Below are positions 14,682 to 26,186 of a stretch of DNA of 52,721 bases, in pieces. How positions within the stretch are numbered: the first letter of the stretch is position 1; each line of letters begins with the position of its first letter. Made by a program: the position numbers and the translations under genes. The notes below the pieces were generated by a model that was given only the letters and a program-made list of their open reading frames with translations, did no database searches and was not told the origin of the DNA. The DNA is from Vitrella brassicaformis (lineage: Eukaryota; Sar; Vitrellaceae), in the NCBI GenBank assembly GCA_001179505.1, contig CDMY01000498.1, positions 12,215-64,935 of the forward strand. The letters run 5' to 3'.

Positions 14682-16346
14682 TCAGCCATATAAGGACACT
14701 AGCATCCTGCAGCGCTCCTTCCGTCGGTCATGGTAGGACACCTTGAAGGCCGATCTGTAATGGCAATTGGCGGCGTCAAACTTGACCGTCTGGTCGGACA
14801 TGGCCAAGTCCTTGATGGGGTCCGTGTCTCCGGGGCAGGGGTAGGCGCCATCGGCCCTCTGGCAGAGGCGGTAGATGGCCGAATCCTGGATGGCCTGGTT
14901 GACACGGGCCCGTGCTACCTCCGTGATGAAACCTTTGTTCTGTAGAACGTGAGCCAGCTGCTTTATGCTGGCACGTGTGTGGTGGCGGGGAGACACACAC
15001 ACACACACACACCCCGAGAGACATAGATGGGGTGCGTTAGTTACGTCGGTGCTGTTGGTATCATTGATTCTCACTCAAATGGTGTAGAAGATGAACTTTT
15101 CCCGCTGTCTCTGGCTGAGGCCCTTGTTGAGCAGGTCCTTCTTGCTGAACTTGTTGGACTCGAGGTTGTGGATGAGCACGTATGCAGGCTCCTCCCCTCC
15201 ACTCCTCATCAGCTTGACTCCGGTCAGAAAGTCACCCTGGCCACTGTCTCCTATCCAAATGTAGCCTGTGGCCACACAACAGTCAGAGACACGCCATCGG
15301 TGTGTGTCTGCCCCTCATAAATCTGTGTGTGTGACAAGGCAGGCAGTTAGGCGCCACTCGCGCCACCCACCTTTGGCGCCATCAGCCACATCAGTGTAGT
15401 GGCCTCCGTCCTTAGTCAAGCTGCTGATGATGTTCTGTGTCTTCGTCTCCGCCGTCTTTTCCCAATCGGGGCTGATGAAATCCGTAGCCCAGCCGAACCC
15501 GGACCGCTCCTCATCAACGCCCCAAATGACGCCGTTGAGCACCCCGGTTGCGTTGGACAGCTTGTTCCAGGATTTCTTCTCTAAGTTCTGCACAGTCACA
15601 GACAGACAGACAGACAGACAAGGATTCCGATGCATGCACGTTTTGATGGTCCTGATGCTACTGCGCCTACCTTGGGGTCCCCAACGGTGAATTTTGGCCG
15701 TGCCGATACCAGACGGAAGAAGGGAGGGTGCGCGACGAAGTCGGGGCCGGCGGAGAGCTCGAGGTACAGCTGCATCAGGCCTGGGTACACCTGCACGCAT
15801 ACACGCACAGGCAGGCGATGGATGGGTCAGTTGGCACCATCTTGCCTTCCCACCTCATCGGTGTAGCACAAATCGTCTGACACTCCCAGCGGCCGGCCGA
15901 ACGCACCCAAACACACAAAGAGAGGGAGAGAAGAGAATTCCATGCAAAGCCATGTGGGTTACTGCCTTGTCTGTCTGCGATGGGGAATCACACACACCAC
16001 ACCTGTGCCTTTGGGCCAGGAACTTCCGCTGCCTGCACACACACCGCACAGTCCTCATGGCATTGCATGTATGCATTGGTCAAGCTAGCTGATGTATGGT
16101 CTTGTCCATCCCTCCGCGCGCATACGTACAGATGATGGTGTCGTCAATGTCGCTGAACAGGAGATACCCTTTTCTCGTCGGCTCAAGGCGCTCCCGCGCA
16201 TCATGCCAAACCCCGGGCTCATCGGATTCCCCCGCTTGTTCCCCCGTCTCCAAGACAGGCTGTCTCGCCCAACGCCCTTTACACACAGAAGGGACCGTTG
16301 CGAATGCGACAAGGGTGGAGATCGGAACAACAAGTGGAATTGGCAT
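14682..16346 (-). CDS. App1-like (DUF2183) HAD-superfamily phosphatase, secreted/ER
   Basis: Probable phosphatidate-phosphatase-like HAD enzyme. Exons: 16130-16346, 16003-16032, 15854-15882, 15671-15790, 15371-15587, then 15265 leftward, and 14682-14967. The N-terminus of about 22 residues looks like a signal peptide. The catalytic loop is SDIDDTII (residues 65-72; DxDxT). Later motifs are RLVSARPKF and YIWIGDSGQGDF, matching HAD motifs II and IV of the App1 family. The exon at 15265 meets an in-frame TGA at 15075-15077, giving 267 aa; a weak GT at 15095-15096 would join in phase to the last exon and give 355 aa ending at TGA 14682-14684. The last exon is coding-like. The enzyme call is good; which end is real is unresolved. 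Confidence 0.72.
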
Positions 16347-16391
16347 TGCCTCGATATCTAGTAGCCCCACGGGACGTTACGGAGACGCCGC

Positions 16392-19300
16392 ATGGCCGGG
16401 CCCCCCAAGCCCCCATCCGATTCTCGACTCTCACCCCTTTTCCCCACCCCTATGGGCACTGCTGTTGGAAGAAGCCGCAGCCCCGAGCAGCCGTTCCTTC
16501 CCACGCTATCATGCTGCGACCTGTCCGTTGGGCCGCCTCACTGTCTTCCTCATTGCACCTTTGCATATTTGGAGGTTTCAGATCATGGCAGCCGTGCCTT
16601 CCGCTTGCACTCACTCCCCCCATCCAAGGGCGTCACCATCCTTCTCTCTCCTCTGTCAGGACTCAAACTCGGCCTCTTCGTCAAACACCGTCATGATGGG
16701 ACGATTCGGTGCTTCCGCGAGATCATCCTCCCATCTGCAAAGCTCCTGACGATGCTGGTGCGCACTGGGCAATGAACGCCTCTGTTACACGCGATATTCC
16801 TCTCTCCACTGCCGTTTCCTGTCTGTCGCAGCTGCAGGAACCGGTTGGAGCTTGTGCAGTGTTTGTCGGCCTGCTTCCTCCCAGGGACACCGAGAGCACT
16901 CCCGGGGCGCTGCGGCTATCAGACCAGCCGTTTACCTCAGCTTCCATCTTCCATTTGGGCAGTGCAGATGTGGAGGAGCTGGACAGAGATGGTGCCGAGT
17001 GGAGGACCAAGGCCAGAGGCATCGATAAGTGGCTGCCTGAGCGGCTGCCTGAGGACACACTCGAGTTGGCGGAAAGGTGTTGGGCCGAGTGTGTGGAGGC
17101 TGCAGCCAAGCCTGACGCCGTCAAAATGCTCCTCCTACTCAGGTAAGAGAAAAACGGGAACACATCTATCTAGCCTTTCTAGTGTCTCTTATTTCTTACC
17201 GTGCTGTCGGCGTGTATGGCGTGGGCGCACTTCTCAATGGCCGACCCATACCAGGAGCTTGCACTGGTAGCTACGGGTCACTGACCATACGCATGAATGG
17301 GTGGCTGGGTTGGGTGTCTGCCAGGGAGGGATGAAGGCATTCTTTGCTTCCTTGTGGCTGTCTCGCCGACAGTCTCGGTCGGCCAAAAGGATCTCTCCAT
17401 CTGTGTTGCCGCCATTGCTGCCCGGTGGGGACGACGAGCAGGCTACAGCAAGCACAAGAAAGCGCCGTTGAAATCATCCATGTCTCTTTCAGATATGTAC
17501 AGCCACCCATCCCTCTCTTCTTCTTCTTCTTCTTCCTCCTCTTCTCGGGGATCTGCTCTGGCCGCTTCTGTGGCTAACCAAGACCCGGCAGACATCAAGG
17601 AGACGCTGCCACCTAAACAAAGGGAGACTCCCGTCATTACGACGACCGGAAAGCCAGCGCTGCAGATGAAGTCAGAGCACCGCCGTGCAGCTGCATCCAC
17701 AGACGGCAAGTCCAAGATTACCAGTTTTCCAAGAGCTCACTCAGGACCTCAGGACCCTTTGCCGTCAAGAATGATCGGTAGCGGGCTGTCGCGTGCGAGA
17801 GGGCCCCCTGAGACACCGCCACGGACCGGACCGGCGTACGAGACATCGCTGAGGATTCCGCTGCCGATTCGTCGGGTAACAAGCCCGACAGGGGCCAAGG
17901 AGGGCATGCGGGGCAAAACAGCCATGGTGCTGCCGTCAAGACCGTCCGCCGGAGTGACCCGTGCCACTACTGGACCGCTGCATGGCAATCCTGCATCGAC
18001 GGCCAGCTCGTCCACGGGCCCACAAGGAAAAACGGCCAGCGGGGCTGAAGCGAGCCGCTTGGTGTGCCTGCCGTCGGAAGGCTTTGAGTGTGAAGAGCGG
18101 CAAGTGGAGGCAGCGCAAGCTGGGTCGGCGAACAAGGGTGAGCGCGGCATGGGGGAAGTAGAAACCGAGAGATCAACCGCAAGGCCACGATGCCCTTGTC
18201 TGTCCAGCACTGCCTGATATGCAGCCATCAGGTGAAGAGCTCATCACATTGAGTGACGACGAACGGCCAGACAAGCAAAGCAGTACAAGGGGAGAAGAGG
18301 CCGCCGCAAAGCCGGCCAGGTCTGTGGGAGGGGCTGAGACAGATGCAGCCATAGCTCTGGTGAACAGCCTGGTGCAAGAGTGCGAGAGGGTGCGAGCAAC
18401 CGCTCCTACCGAGGACACATTGGCGCGGCTGATCCGCCAGCAAGATGACAACACAGAGGCCTTGCGGCTGCTGCATCAGGACCTACGCAAGCTGATGGAA
18501 AGCACAGGTGAGAGGAGGGAAGGGCCACACGCTGGTGTGGATGAGACATTCGTGGATGGCCAAGGAATAATGGCTGGTGAAGGTCTCCATGGTAAGAGAA
18601 GGGAAAGAGGGAAGAGTTAACACACTGGACTTTCCATTCCCTGTGTGTCTTACAGAGATGGAAAGCGCTGTCCCCATTGCCGAGGTCGCGCCTTTGGAGC
18701 AGCGAGCTGCCGCGGCTTGCGAGCCTCCCGCAGCCCCAGAAGGCCTCGTTTTGCACGCATCTGCTCAGCCCAATCAGAAAGCCATTGCATCCTCCGTGTA
18801 CGTGACGCCACAACGAGAAGCAGCAGCGGCAGCGTCCCCATCTCTCCCCCGTGTTGCGGTGACCCCGATCTGGAGCAGCGACAGCCCGCGATCAGCCATA
18901 ATCGTCCCTGCCCCTGATGCTGATATCAGCAGCGACTCGGACGCCGACGGGCAAGAGAGCGACCATGAGGCGCCGCAGGACAAGGAGCCGGGAGTGACCG
19001 AGACAGAGTCCCCTCCCTCTCCGACCTTCCGAGACCAACACTACGAGGTGCAAGCGGAGGAGACACGGCCCCGTGCGCGGATCTACAGCACTATTTCCGA
19101 GCCCACTGGGATGGCTGCTCTCGCACGGTCATTTGGGGGCTTACAAGGACCGTCCTGCTCGTCACTCGATGTCCGCCGCCGTCACTGTGCCGCCGCGACC
19201 GACGGTCGTCACTGTTCCAGTCACACCCCCCTTCCCCATTTGGCCTCATGTGCCCGACAGCAGAGGCAGCCACGTAGCTTTGGGCGACCGAGCGGCCAAC

Positions 19301-20617
19301 CCCCTACAGTTTCCGATACTCCCCTCTATACGCCCGCCTCCTTTGGCCCCTGCCCCTGCCCCTGCCCCTCCGCCGCCTGTTCCCTTGCCCGTCTTTGAGA
19401 GACGCCTGTCTATGTCACCAGTCATATTTGGAGGCCTTCTTCAGCCATCCAGTTGGTCCTCTCGCGTCCCCAGTTCCGCCGCCCCGGCGATGTCAGGGTC
19501 ACCATCACATGTTGTATCTGGCGTGGCCACGGCTGCACCCGCATCCCACTATCCCTTGCCTACTCGGCTTTCGTTGCCCTTGCCCTACCACGTGGTGCCG
19601 AGGCGGAAGCTTGGATCGCTGAGGGATCTTCCCGGCTTGCGCTGGACGGCCTCAGTGCCTCACAGCCCCGTCACTGTGGCGAATCACATGGCGCCTTATG
19701 GAAGTGTCTCGTCACCAGTGACACCTCCATCTGCGCATTCCTCGATGAAGCCCTCGCCAGCAACACCTCACTTCGACGCAAGTCAGCGAGCAGTGTCCCC
19801 TCTGCGGCAGCGGTCAAGTGCTGAGACACAGAAAGACAGCCCACGACAACCGGCGAGAGCAGCAGGCCCCTTGCCACTCAGCAGAGCGGTCTTCTCTAGG
19901 CGAGACAACACTGCGCAGCCAGGGAGGAAGGACTCTCGTGGCCCGCGCAGGCCGTCGGTGTCGAGGGAGAGGGAGACACGAAGCACTTCACGTCCGACGA
20001 GTCCCCTACACAAGGCAAGAGCCATTCGTCCTCGCAGCCAATCGGTGGAGCCGCAGCGGACACGAATCAATCAGCCAGCGGCAGGACGCAGCCCGGCGAG
20101 AGACACACGGGCCTCATCATTCCGTCAAAGCAAGACACTGTCGAGCGACGTGCTGCCCACCCGTCAGCACAAGAATCCGACTGCCCCTGTCAGTCAGCAT
20201 CGCGGCCCATCAACCAAACGCCGACGCCCATCAGATGTGAAGAGCGGTCCCCCATCTGCCAAACAGCAGCCAGCCAGGATACAGAACAGACAGCGGAGAC
20301 GCTCGAGTGCGGTGGAGGAGCCAGGGTTCCTCTTTCCGCTGCACACTACTCGGTCGGGTGTGAGCAAGGCGCCTCCCGTGCCAAACAACACCCCCAAGAG
20401 GATGAGACACGACCAGCATGATCCGGCAGTGAAGATTAACCTGGCTGCTCCTGTGAGGCAGACCTTGCCGATCCCGTCACTGTCTCCTGCCTACATGAGC
20501 AAGATGGTACCGCTGCCCGTAGCTGTGTCGCCACACCCGTCCTATCTGCCAGTGCATCATCAGTATATGAGGCCTCCCGCATGGGGGCATGGCGCGGCGC
20601 TCGCCTCTCTTCGGTAG
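16392..20617 (+). CDS. Large disordered protein of unknown function
   Basis: I do not recognise this gene. Proposed exons: 16392-16757, 16832-17142, 17329-18137, 18208-18507, 18656-19072, 19221-20617 (TAG); they join to 1199 aa in phase. The first 200 or so residues look globular (IRCFREIILPSAKLLTML, and a helical stretch around PEDTLELAERCWAECVEAAA). Then comes a poly-Ser tract from TCT/TCC repeats near 17515-17547, Ser/Pro/Arg-rich sequence, an acidic LSDDE motif, a helical segment near DTLARLIRQQDDNTEALRLL, and a long basic Ser/Arg/Pro tail. Nuclear location is plausible from the basic composition but is inference. The frame change near 19.1 kb is explained by an intron 19073-19220 that I infer from phase alone. 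The start lies 45 bp from the divergent App1-like gene. Confidence 0.6.
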
Positions 20618-21067
20618 ATGCGCGTGTGTGTGAGGTGTGGTAGCGGGGTGGTTTTGATATCGAAGAGACAGCGTAGTCCCTAGTGTTAATGGTAGTGGCA
20701 TGTCTGGACTGGTCGGGTAGCTACAATGTCGCATGTCATCAGAGTCTGGCTCTGGCCAGTCTGCCACCCCAGAGCACCCCAGTCTCCCACACCATACGTG
20801 CGAGGGGCCGCACATCCACAGGCACTCGACCATCATCCCCAGCCCCGTTCCTTGGCTTCACACGCATCTGAGCCCTCTCCCGCCTCTCTCGACTATGTAC
20901 AACACTGTCGGCAGACGGCAAGGCCGGCGGTCCCGCGTCGCTTCCTTTCCCTCTGCTGTTGTACCACGAGATCACGGGCCCACGCAGGATATATGGAAAC
21001 CTGCAGCAAAGAGACGCAGGGAGGGAGTGGCAAAAGGTGGGTCGATATGGGGAGGGAGCGTGTCAGC
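20618..21067. other. Convergent intergenic region
   Basis: Between the stops of the disordered-protein gene and the helical-repeat gene. Low in microsatellites. No conserved coding signal was seen. Confidence 0.5.
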
Positions 21068-24000
21068 TCACTGGCTCAGCACTGCCTCCACGAATGCAGC
21101 CTTCAGCGAGGGGTTGTCACACAGAAACGTGTGGAATATCGGCAGCAGGCGCGTGGCCGACCCAGGCAGCAAATACTACATGTACCATGACAGGCAGTCA
21201 ATCATGTCCATGAGAGTGTAGTCGATCGCTTTCTCTGCCTTACTCTGCAGAATGCGAGTGCTGTTTTGAGCAGCAGTGCGGCGGGATCGTGCCTGCCGGC
21301 GAGGTGACTCTCCACCATGCTTCTCTTGGCCAGAGCATCCACCTGATCCAACAGGCAGGTCACTGTCTCGACCTGCATTGACACATCTGCAAGACACTCA
21401 TGGCATAGACATCTAGCTCAATAACAACTCATTGACACTGCACTGCCCTACCATTCCTGTCATGGGCTTCACCAGAGATGGCCGCAAGAGTAGCTGCCAC
21501 TGTGCCGGCGAGGTGGGGCATCAATGCAACGCCACTGAGCGCCACACACGCGTAGCTCGACGCCCATGTAGACCTGCAACAGTCAGACAGACGCACCATG
21601 ATCGAATCGATCGTGCCACCCCACCTGTGGCCTTGTCGCAACACAGCACACCATGTGTGTGCTCTGCTCACGTGTTGGGGTCGTGTTGGTTCGCCGCCAT
21701 CAGCCTCATGAGCGTGTGGGACTTCTCGCACAGAGACGACAAGCGTGCCCTGACAGCAGGGGGACCAGCAGGCCACTCGCTGAATCCCTCAGGGTAAGGC
21801 TGCTGATCTCGTGGTTGCGACGAAAGCCGTGGGAAGAGGGTGAGTCCCTCCCACACTATGGGCGTCAGAGCAGCCGCCATCTCGGGACTCCTCAGCAGCG
21901 TCGTCAGCTGTCGTCGCGTACCTTGCCCGTACACACGATCCACAGCAGCACTGGTCAGCAGATCCAGGAGAAACTGAAGACGGAACAGACTACTGACGGT
22001 GTGGCTCTCTGCCGCATGTACGTCAATGGCCGTCACAGCCTCTCTCAGCATGTTGCTCAAGGCCCTTGCGGTGGTCTCGCTGTCTTCCAGAAGGGCCGAG
22101 AAGATCGTGGAGAGCAGTGCTCTATACTCAAGAGTATCGAGTGTGGGCCTGCAGGCCTTGCGGAATGCCTCCAGCCAGCCTAAGGCGCTCACGAGATGAA
22201 GCAGAGCTGCCGTGCTGCTGGCTGCTGAGGGACCGGCTGTCGAGAGCACCGATTTGGCGACGTCGCTGAGGATGTAGAATAGAAGGGTTGGCAGGAATCG
22301 CAAGGCTTCGTGCCGCATCTGTGTAGGTCTTGACACGTGAGCATCCGACCAATTCTGCCAAAAGCACGGACGTTTGTGTTGGGAGCTGCAGATGGACAGG
22401 GTGGCTCTGTCTGCTGTCTCACCTTTGCCAGATTGTCAAGCGCTTCCGCCCACTTTGGGTCCGACATGGCCGCAGCCGCCAAGAGAGGCGTGAACCGAGG
22501 CAGCGCACCAAAGACACAGCTCTTCCGCCATGTGGCTGATCACCGACACACACACAGTGTAGAGAGAGAGAGGGTGTGACGCCGTGTCGCTGTTCTTCCG
22601 TACCGATGATCGGCAGTCTTTTGTCAACGTCTTGGTCAGTCTCAGGGATGACCTCAGGCGGCATCAAGAGTCGCCGCATCGCCCTAATGCCGACAGACCC
22701 GACACAATCCACCCTGACCCATCAGACAATGCACAAAGGTGTTCACACAGACCCTGTAACCCCCAAGCAAAGGATGTGTCCTCGTTCTAATTACAGTCAC
22801 CTTGGAGTTGCCGCGTGTTTGTCCCTATCAACTTCTACTCCCAGTCTGCTGACCGACACAAAGGCCACCGCCAGCCGCCTCATTGCCTCCGCACCCATCG
22901 CGGTCTCCTCAACCCGAGCCATCTCCTCAATCCAGCGACACGCCGTCGCAACCATCGCTTCCCGACTCTTGCTGAGGGCAGGTGGACCACCAACGCGGCC
23001 AAACGACACCAGGAGGGTGGTTATCTCATCGACCGCAGTATCCTCAGCGGAACCATCCATCGTCGGCCGCTGCAGTGCTGCCGCCAGCTCAAAACACAAG
23101 TCAGAGCAGGCGCGAGAGGCGGCGTTTCTCTGCTGTGTCTTGTGCCGCGTCTTGTCGTCCAGCTGCTCGAGAAAGGTACAGAGGCCATCCAGAGGGCTTC
23201 GATGAGAGCGCTGCGGATCGGCTGACGAGTCACTTTCCTTGCCATACGACAGCAGCAATGGCACTGAAGGTTCGCACATCCAAACAGTGCGGAAGTCCCT
23301 CACAACAGCATGGCCGACCGAGACCGCCATCCTCCACATCGCTGCCTCACCCCCCTTATCATGACTGGCCTTCACCGCAGCAGCCATGATGCTCGTGATG
23401 GCGTCGCAGTGCATGCCGAAGTGGTCGCTGGACGCCAGGAAGCCCGCAGACGTGCCCAGAGATAGCAACCGGTGAGTTACGGGCAGCACAATGGCGGGGA
23501 AGTCAAGCGCCGTGTCCACAATGAGGGACATGAATCGCAGCAGGAAGCGAACTGCTGGCGCATCGTTGCCGAGTGCTGATTGCGTGGATTGCGCCGCGGC
23601 GAGGTCCACCAGATGCGGGAGTGCATGCGTCAGGAAGTCCCGATAGACCGACGCGGCGCCCTTGCGCGATGATCTTGATGTGCCGTGACGGTCGTTGTCG
23701 ATGATGCACTTGCTTGCGGCGCCAAGCAGTAACGCACATGAGCCGGGGAAGCATTCCTCGAGCCAATGAAGCTCCGGGTTGCCGAGAAGCAGCAGCAGGG
23801 GCACAACGGCTGTCTTGTCGACATCGCTTTGGCCAGTTGCAGGAGGCGTGAGTGGTGCAGGGGAGGCGACCTGGTCCTTGAGATGGGTCAGGAGTGTCAA
23901 CGTTGTGTTCAAGTCGCGGCGGGAAACGCTCAGAAGCAACATCTCTGCCTGCATCGGCAGCCGTGGCGGCTGTTGGAATGACGGCGGGGAGTCATGGGAT

Positions 24001-24152
24001 GATGTGTGGGGCGGAGGAGGCTCTCGATGCATCTCATACCGACCTGCACAGGTAGACAGATAGACAGATAGACACAGCCACCATAACACTCATGGGTCAG
24101 TCAGATGAGTGCGTGTGCTGATCTCTTGCGCTGTACCACTGCTTCTCTCCAT
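21068..24152 (-). CDS. Helical-repeat (HEAT/ARM-like) protein, unassigned
   Basis: Not recognised to family. Exons: 24137-24152 (tentative 16-nt start exon), 22801-24043, 22604-22713, 22423-22535, 21672-22318, 21452-21573, 21244-21386, 21068-21175 (TGA); 833 aa, all phases consistent. The sequence is almost wholly amphipathic helices rich in Leu and Ala, for example LLRFMSLIVDTALDFPAIVL, RHEALRFLPTLLFYILSDVA and LLPIFHTFLCDNPSLKAAFV. That is the look of an alpha-solenoid such as an importin-beta/exportin relative or another HEAT protein. The importin N-terminal domain is not obvious. The 60-odd base intron before the last exon contains an in-frame TAG, which supports splicing. The start exon is inferred from phase only. 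Confidence 0.62.
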
Positions 24153-24264
24153 CGAGATCTATGCCAAGGCTCCTCTCCCCTCGCAAACTCAAGCCCGCCT
24201 CGCAGCTCGCATTCGGACGAGGCGTCACCGAATTCATTGAATTTAAGAGATCCCGACGTCCGCC

Positions 24265-26186
24265 ATGCACATCACCTTGCTGCTGCGGCCCCTGGCTGCG
24301 TCGCTACTCGCGGCTGTCGCCCTGCTAGCGGCCGCCCCGTGTGTGTCCGGCGAGGCGGAGCTGAAGCGTGCCATCATGCTGTCGCGGCACGGCAACCGAG
24401 TGCCCAACGAGCCGACCATCGACTTCTGCCCCGCCTACAAGAGCACGCTCGAGAAGTTCTACGGCGCCTCCGGGCAGCTGACGGGGGTGGGGATGAGCGA
24501 GATGTACCAGCTGGGTGCCTGGGCGCGGCACCGGTACGTCTACGAGAAGGGCTTCCTGCCGCAGCACTACTCGGACGACAACACGCTGTTCTTCCAGAGT
24601 GAGCTGGAGGACCGCAACATTATGAGCACCGTGGCCTTCGGCAACGGCCTCTTCCCTGACGGCACCGGGCCAAGGGGATACCTCGGCAGACGGTACGCAT
24701 CCATGCCATGCAAGACACACACACAGCACATGCACATCACATGTGGATGGGATGGGATGGATGTGTTGCATGCCATGCGATGCAGGCCTCAGGTGCTGCC
24801 GATCCAGAGCGTGACGCCCGGCTACGACGACCTGTTCAACTCGCCTCGTGACGGCATGTGCATCGGTCGCTCGAGCAAGGACAAGAAAGAGATCGCCAAG
24901 CATCTCGAGGCCACCCTCACGGACGAGCAGCGGTCCATCCTGCGAAAGGTGGGCGAGGCGTGCAGCTACAACGTCCTCAACGTCGACAAGATGACCCACG
25001 GCGCCTTCACTCTCCCCGACTGGGTCAAGATCATCGACGACTCTTTCCTCTTCGCCGAGACAGAGTCCTTTGACATGTCGCTCGACGGCAACCTCCTCCC
25101 AAAGGACCTCAAGGCCTTCCATGACTTCGCATTCGACTGGATGATGTACGCCTTCTTCGGCACCGAGGAACAGGTCACCTACTGGGCGGGCCGCTTCCCC
25201 GCCAAACTCATGGAGCTCTTCGAGAGCACCCCGGGGTACAAGACAGCTTCAGAGGAGGGGGCCAAGGAGGGGGAGGGGGGTGGGGGCGGCCCGCTGGCGG
25301 CTGCCGCGGGCAACCCCACCAAGATGTACGTCTTCCTGAACCACCGGGAGCTGCTGTATGCGGTGCTGAAGCTGTTCGACGTGCCGGTGACTCTGCCGGG
25401 GCACATCCCCAGCTACCTCGTGACGGCCAGCACCATCGTGTGGGAGGTCTACCAAGAGGGAGACGAAGAGGTCAGTTCAGTCAGGGAGAGGGGCAGGCAG
25501 GCTAGGAGGGGAGGGGCCCACATCGCATACACACGAAAGAAACACACACACGTAGCGTACGGAATCGAATCGATTCGTGTGTGTGGTGCTGGTGTGTGTC
25601 AGCCGTACGTCAAGACGTTGATATGGTGGCCGACGGACCTGGAGGAGGGCGACCTCGACAAAGACACCAACCCACTCATCAACAGTAAAGGTAGGTAGGT
25701 AGCTTGTGACGTGACCAACCACACACACATTCCATTCCACCACAAGAATGGGCGGTCTCTCATCTCAGGCAACTACATCGAAGTCACTCCCACGATCTGC
25801 GAGTCGCTCGGGTAACAGAACACACATGCGCACACCACACCCGCCACGGCAGGTCGTCTGTCTGTGTTGATCTAATTGCGTGTTGTGTGTGCGTTGTGTG
25901 TGCTGTGCAGTGGCAAGTGTCCGGTGTCCAAGTACAAGGAGGCGTTCCAGCAGTGGGTGGAGACCACCGGCAGCTACAAACAGCTATGCCTCCCATACTA
26001 CACACCACCCGAGCCGCACGTCGCGGTCAGCATCTACCACACAAACACCCACACACACATGTCATTGATTGCATGTGTCGTGTTGTGTGCTTGCAGGGTC
26101 AGTTGCTGGAGGTGGACAGCGCCGCGGACGTGACCCCCAACCTCCGCGGCTCGGACGCCACCACCATCAACCAGATATTCGCGTAG
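24265..26186 (+). CDS. Secreted histidine acid phosphatase-like protein
   Basis: Branch-2 histidine phosphatase fold. Exons: 24265-24692, 24786-25470, 25603-25690, 25769-25811, 25911-26025, 26097-26186 (TAG); 482 aa. A signal peptide of about 28 residues ends near CVSGE. The N-terminal catalytic motif is intact: RHGNRVPNEP, with the phosphorylated His codon at 24388-24390. The C-terminal HD motif, which normally supplies the proton-donor Asp, reads NHRE here (His 25342-25344, Arg 25345-25347), so activity may be altered or lost. A Gly-rich acidic loop sits near 25255-25310. The first two introns are 93 and 132 nt, divisible by three and stop-free. The start lies 112 bp from the divergent helical-repeat gene. 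Confidence 0.85.

Noticed and set aside
24325-25122. 265-aa open frame antisense to the histidine phosphatase
   Set aside because: It is the reverse shadow of a high-GC exon with a signal peptide and RHG motif; the antisense peptide has no domain and no splice logic.
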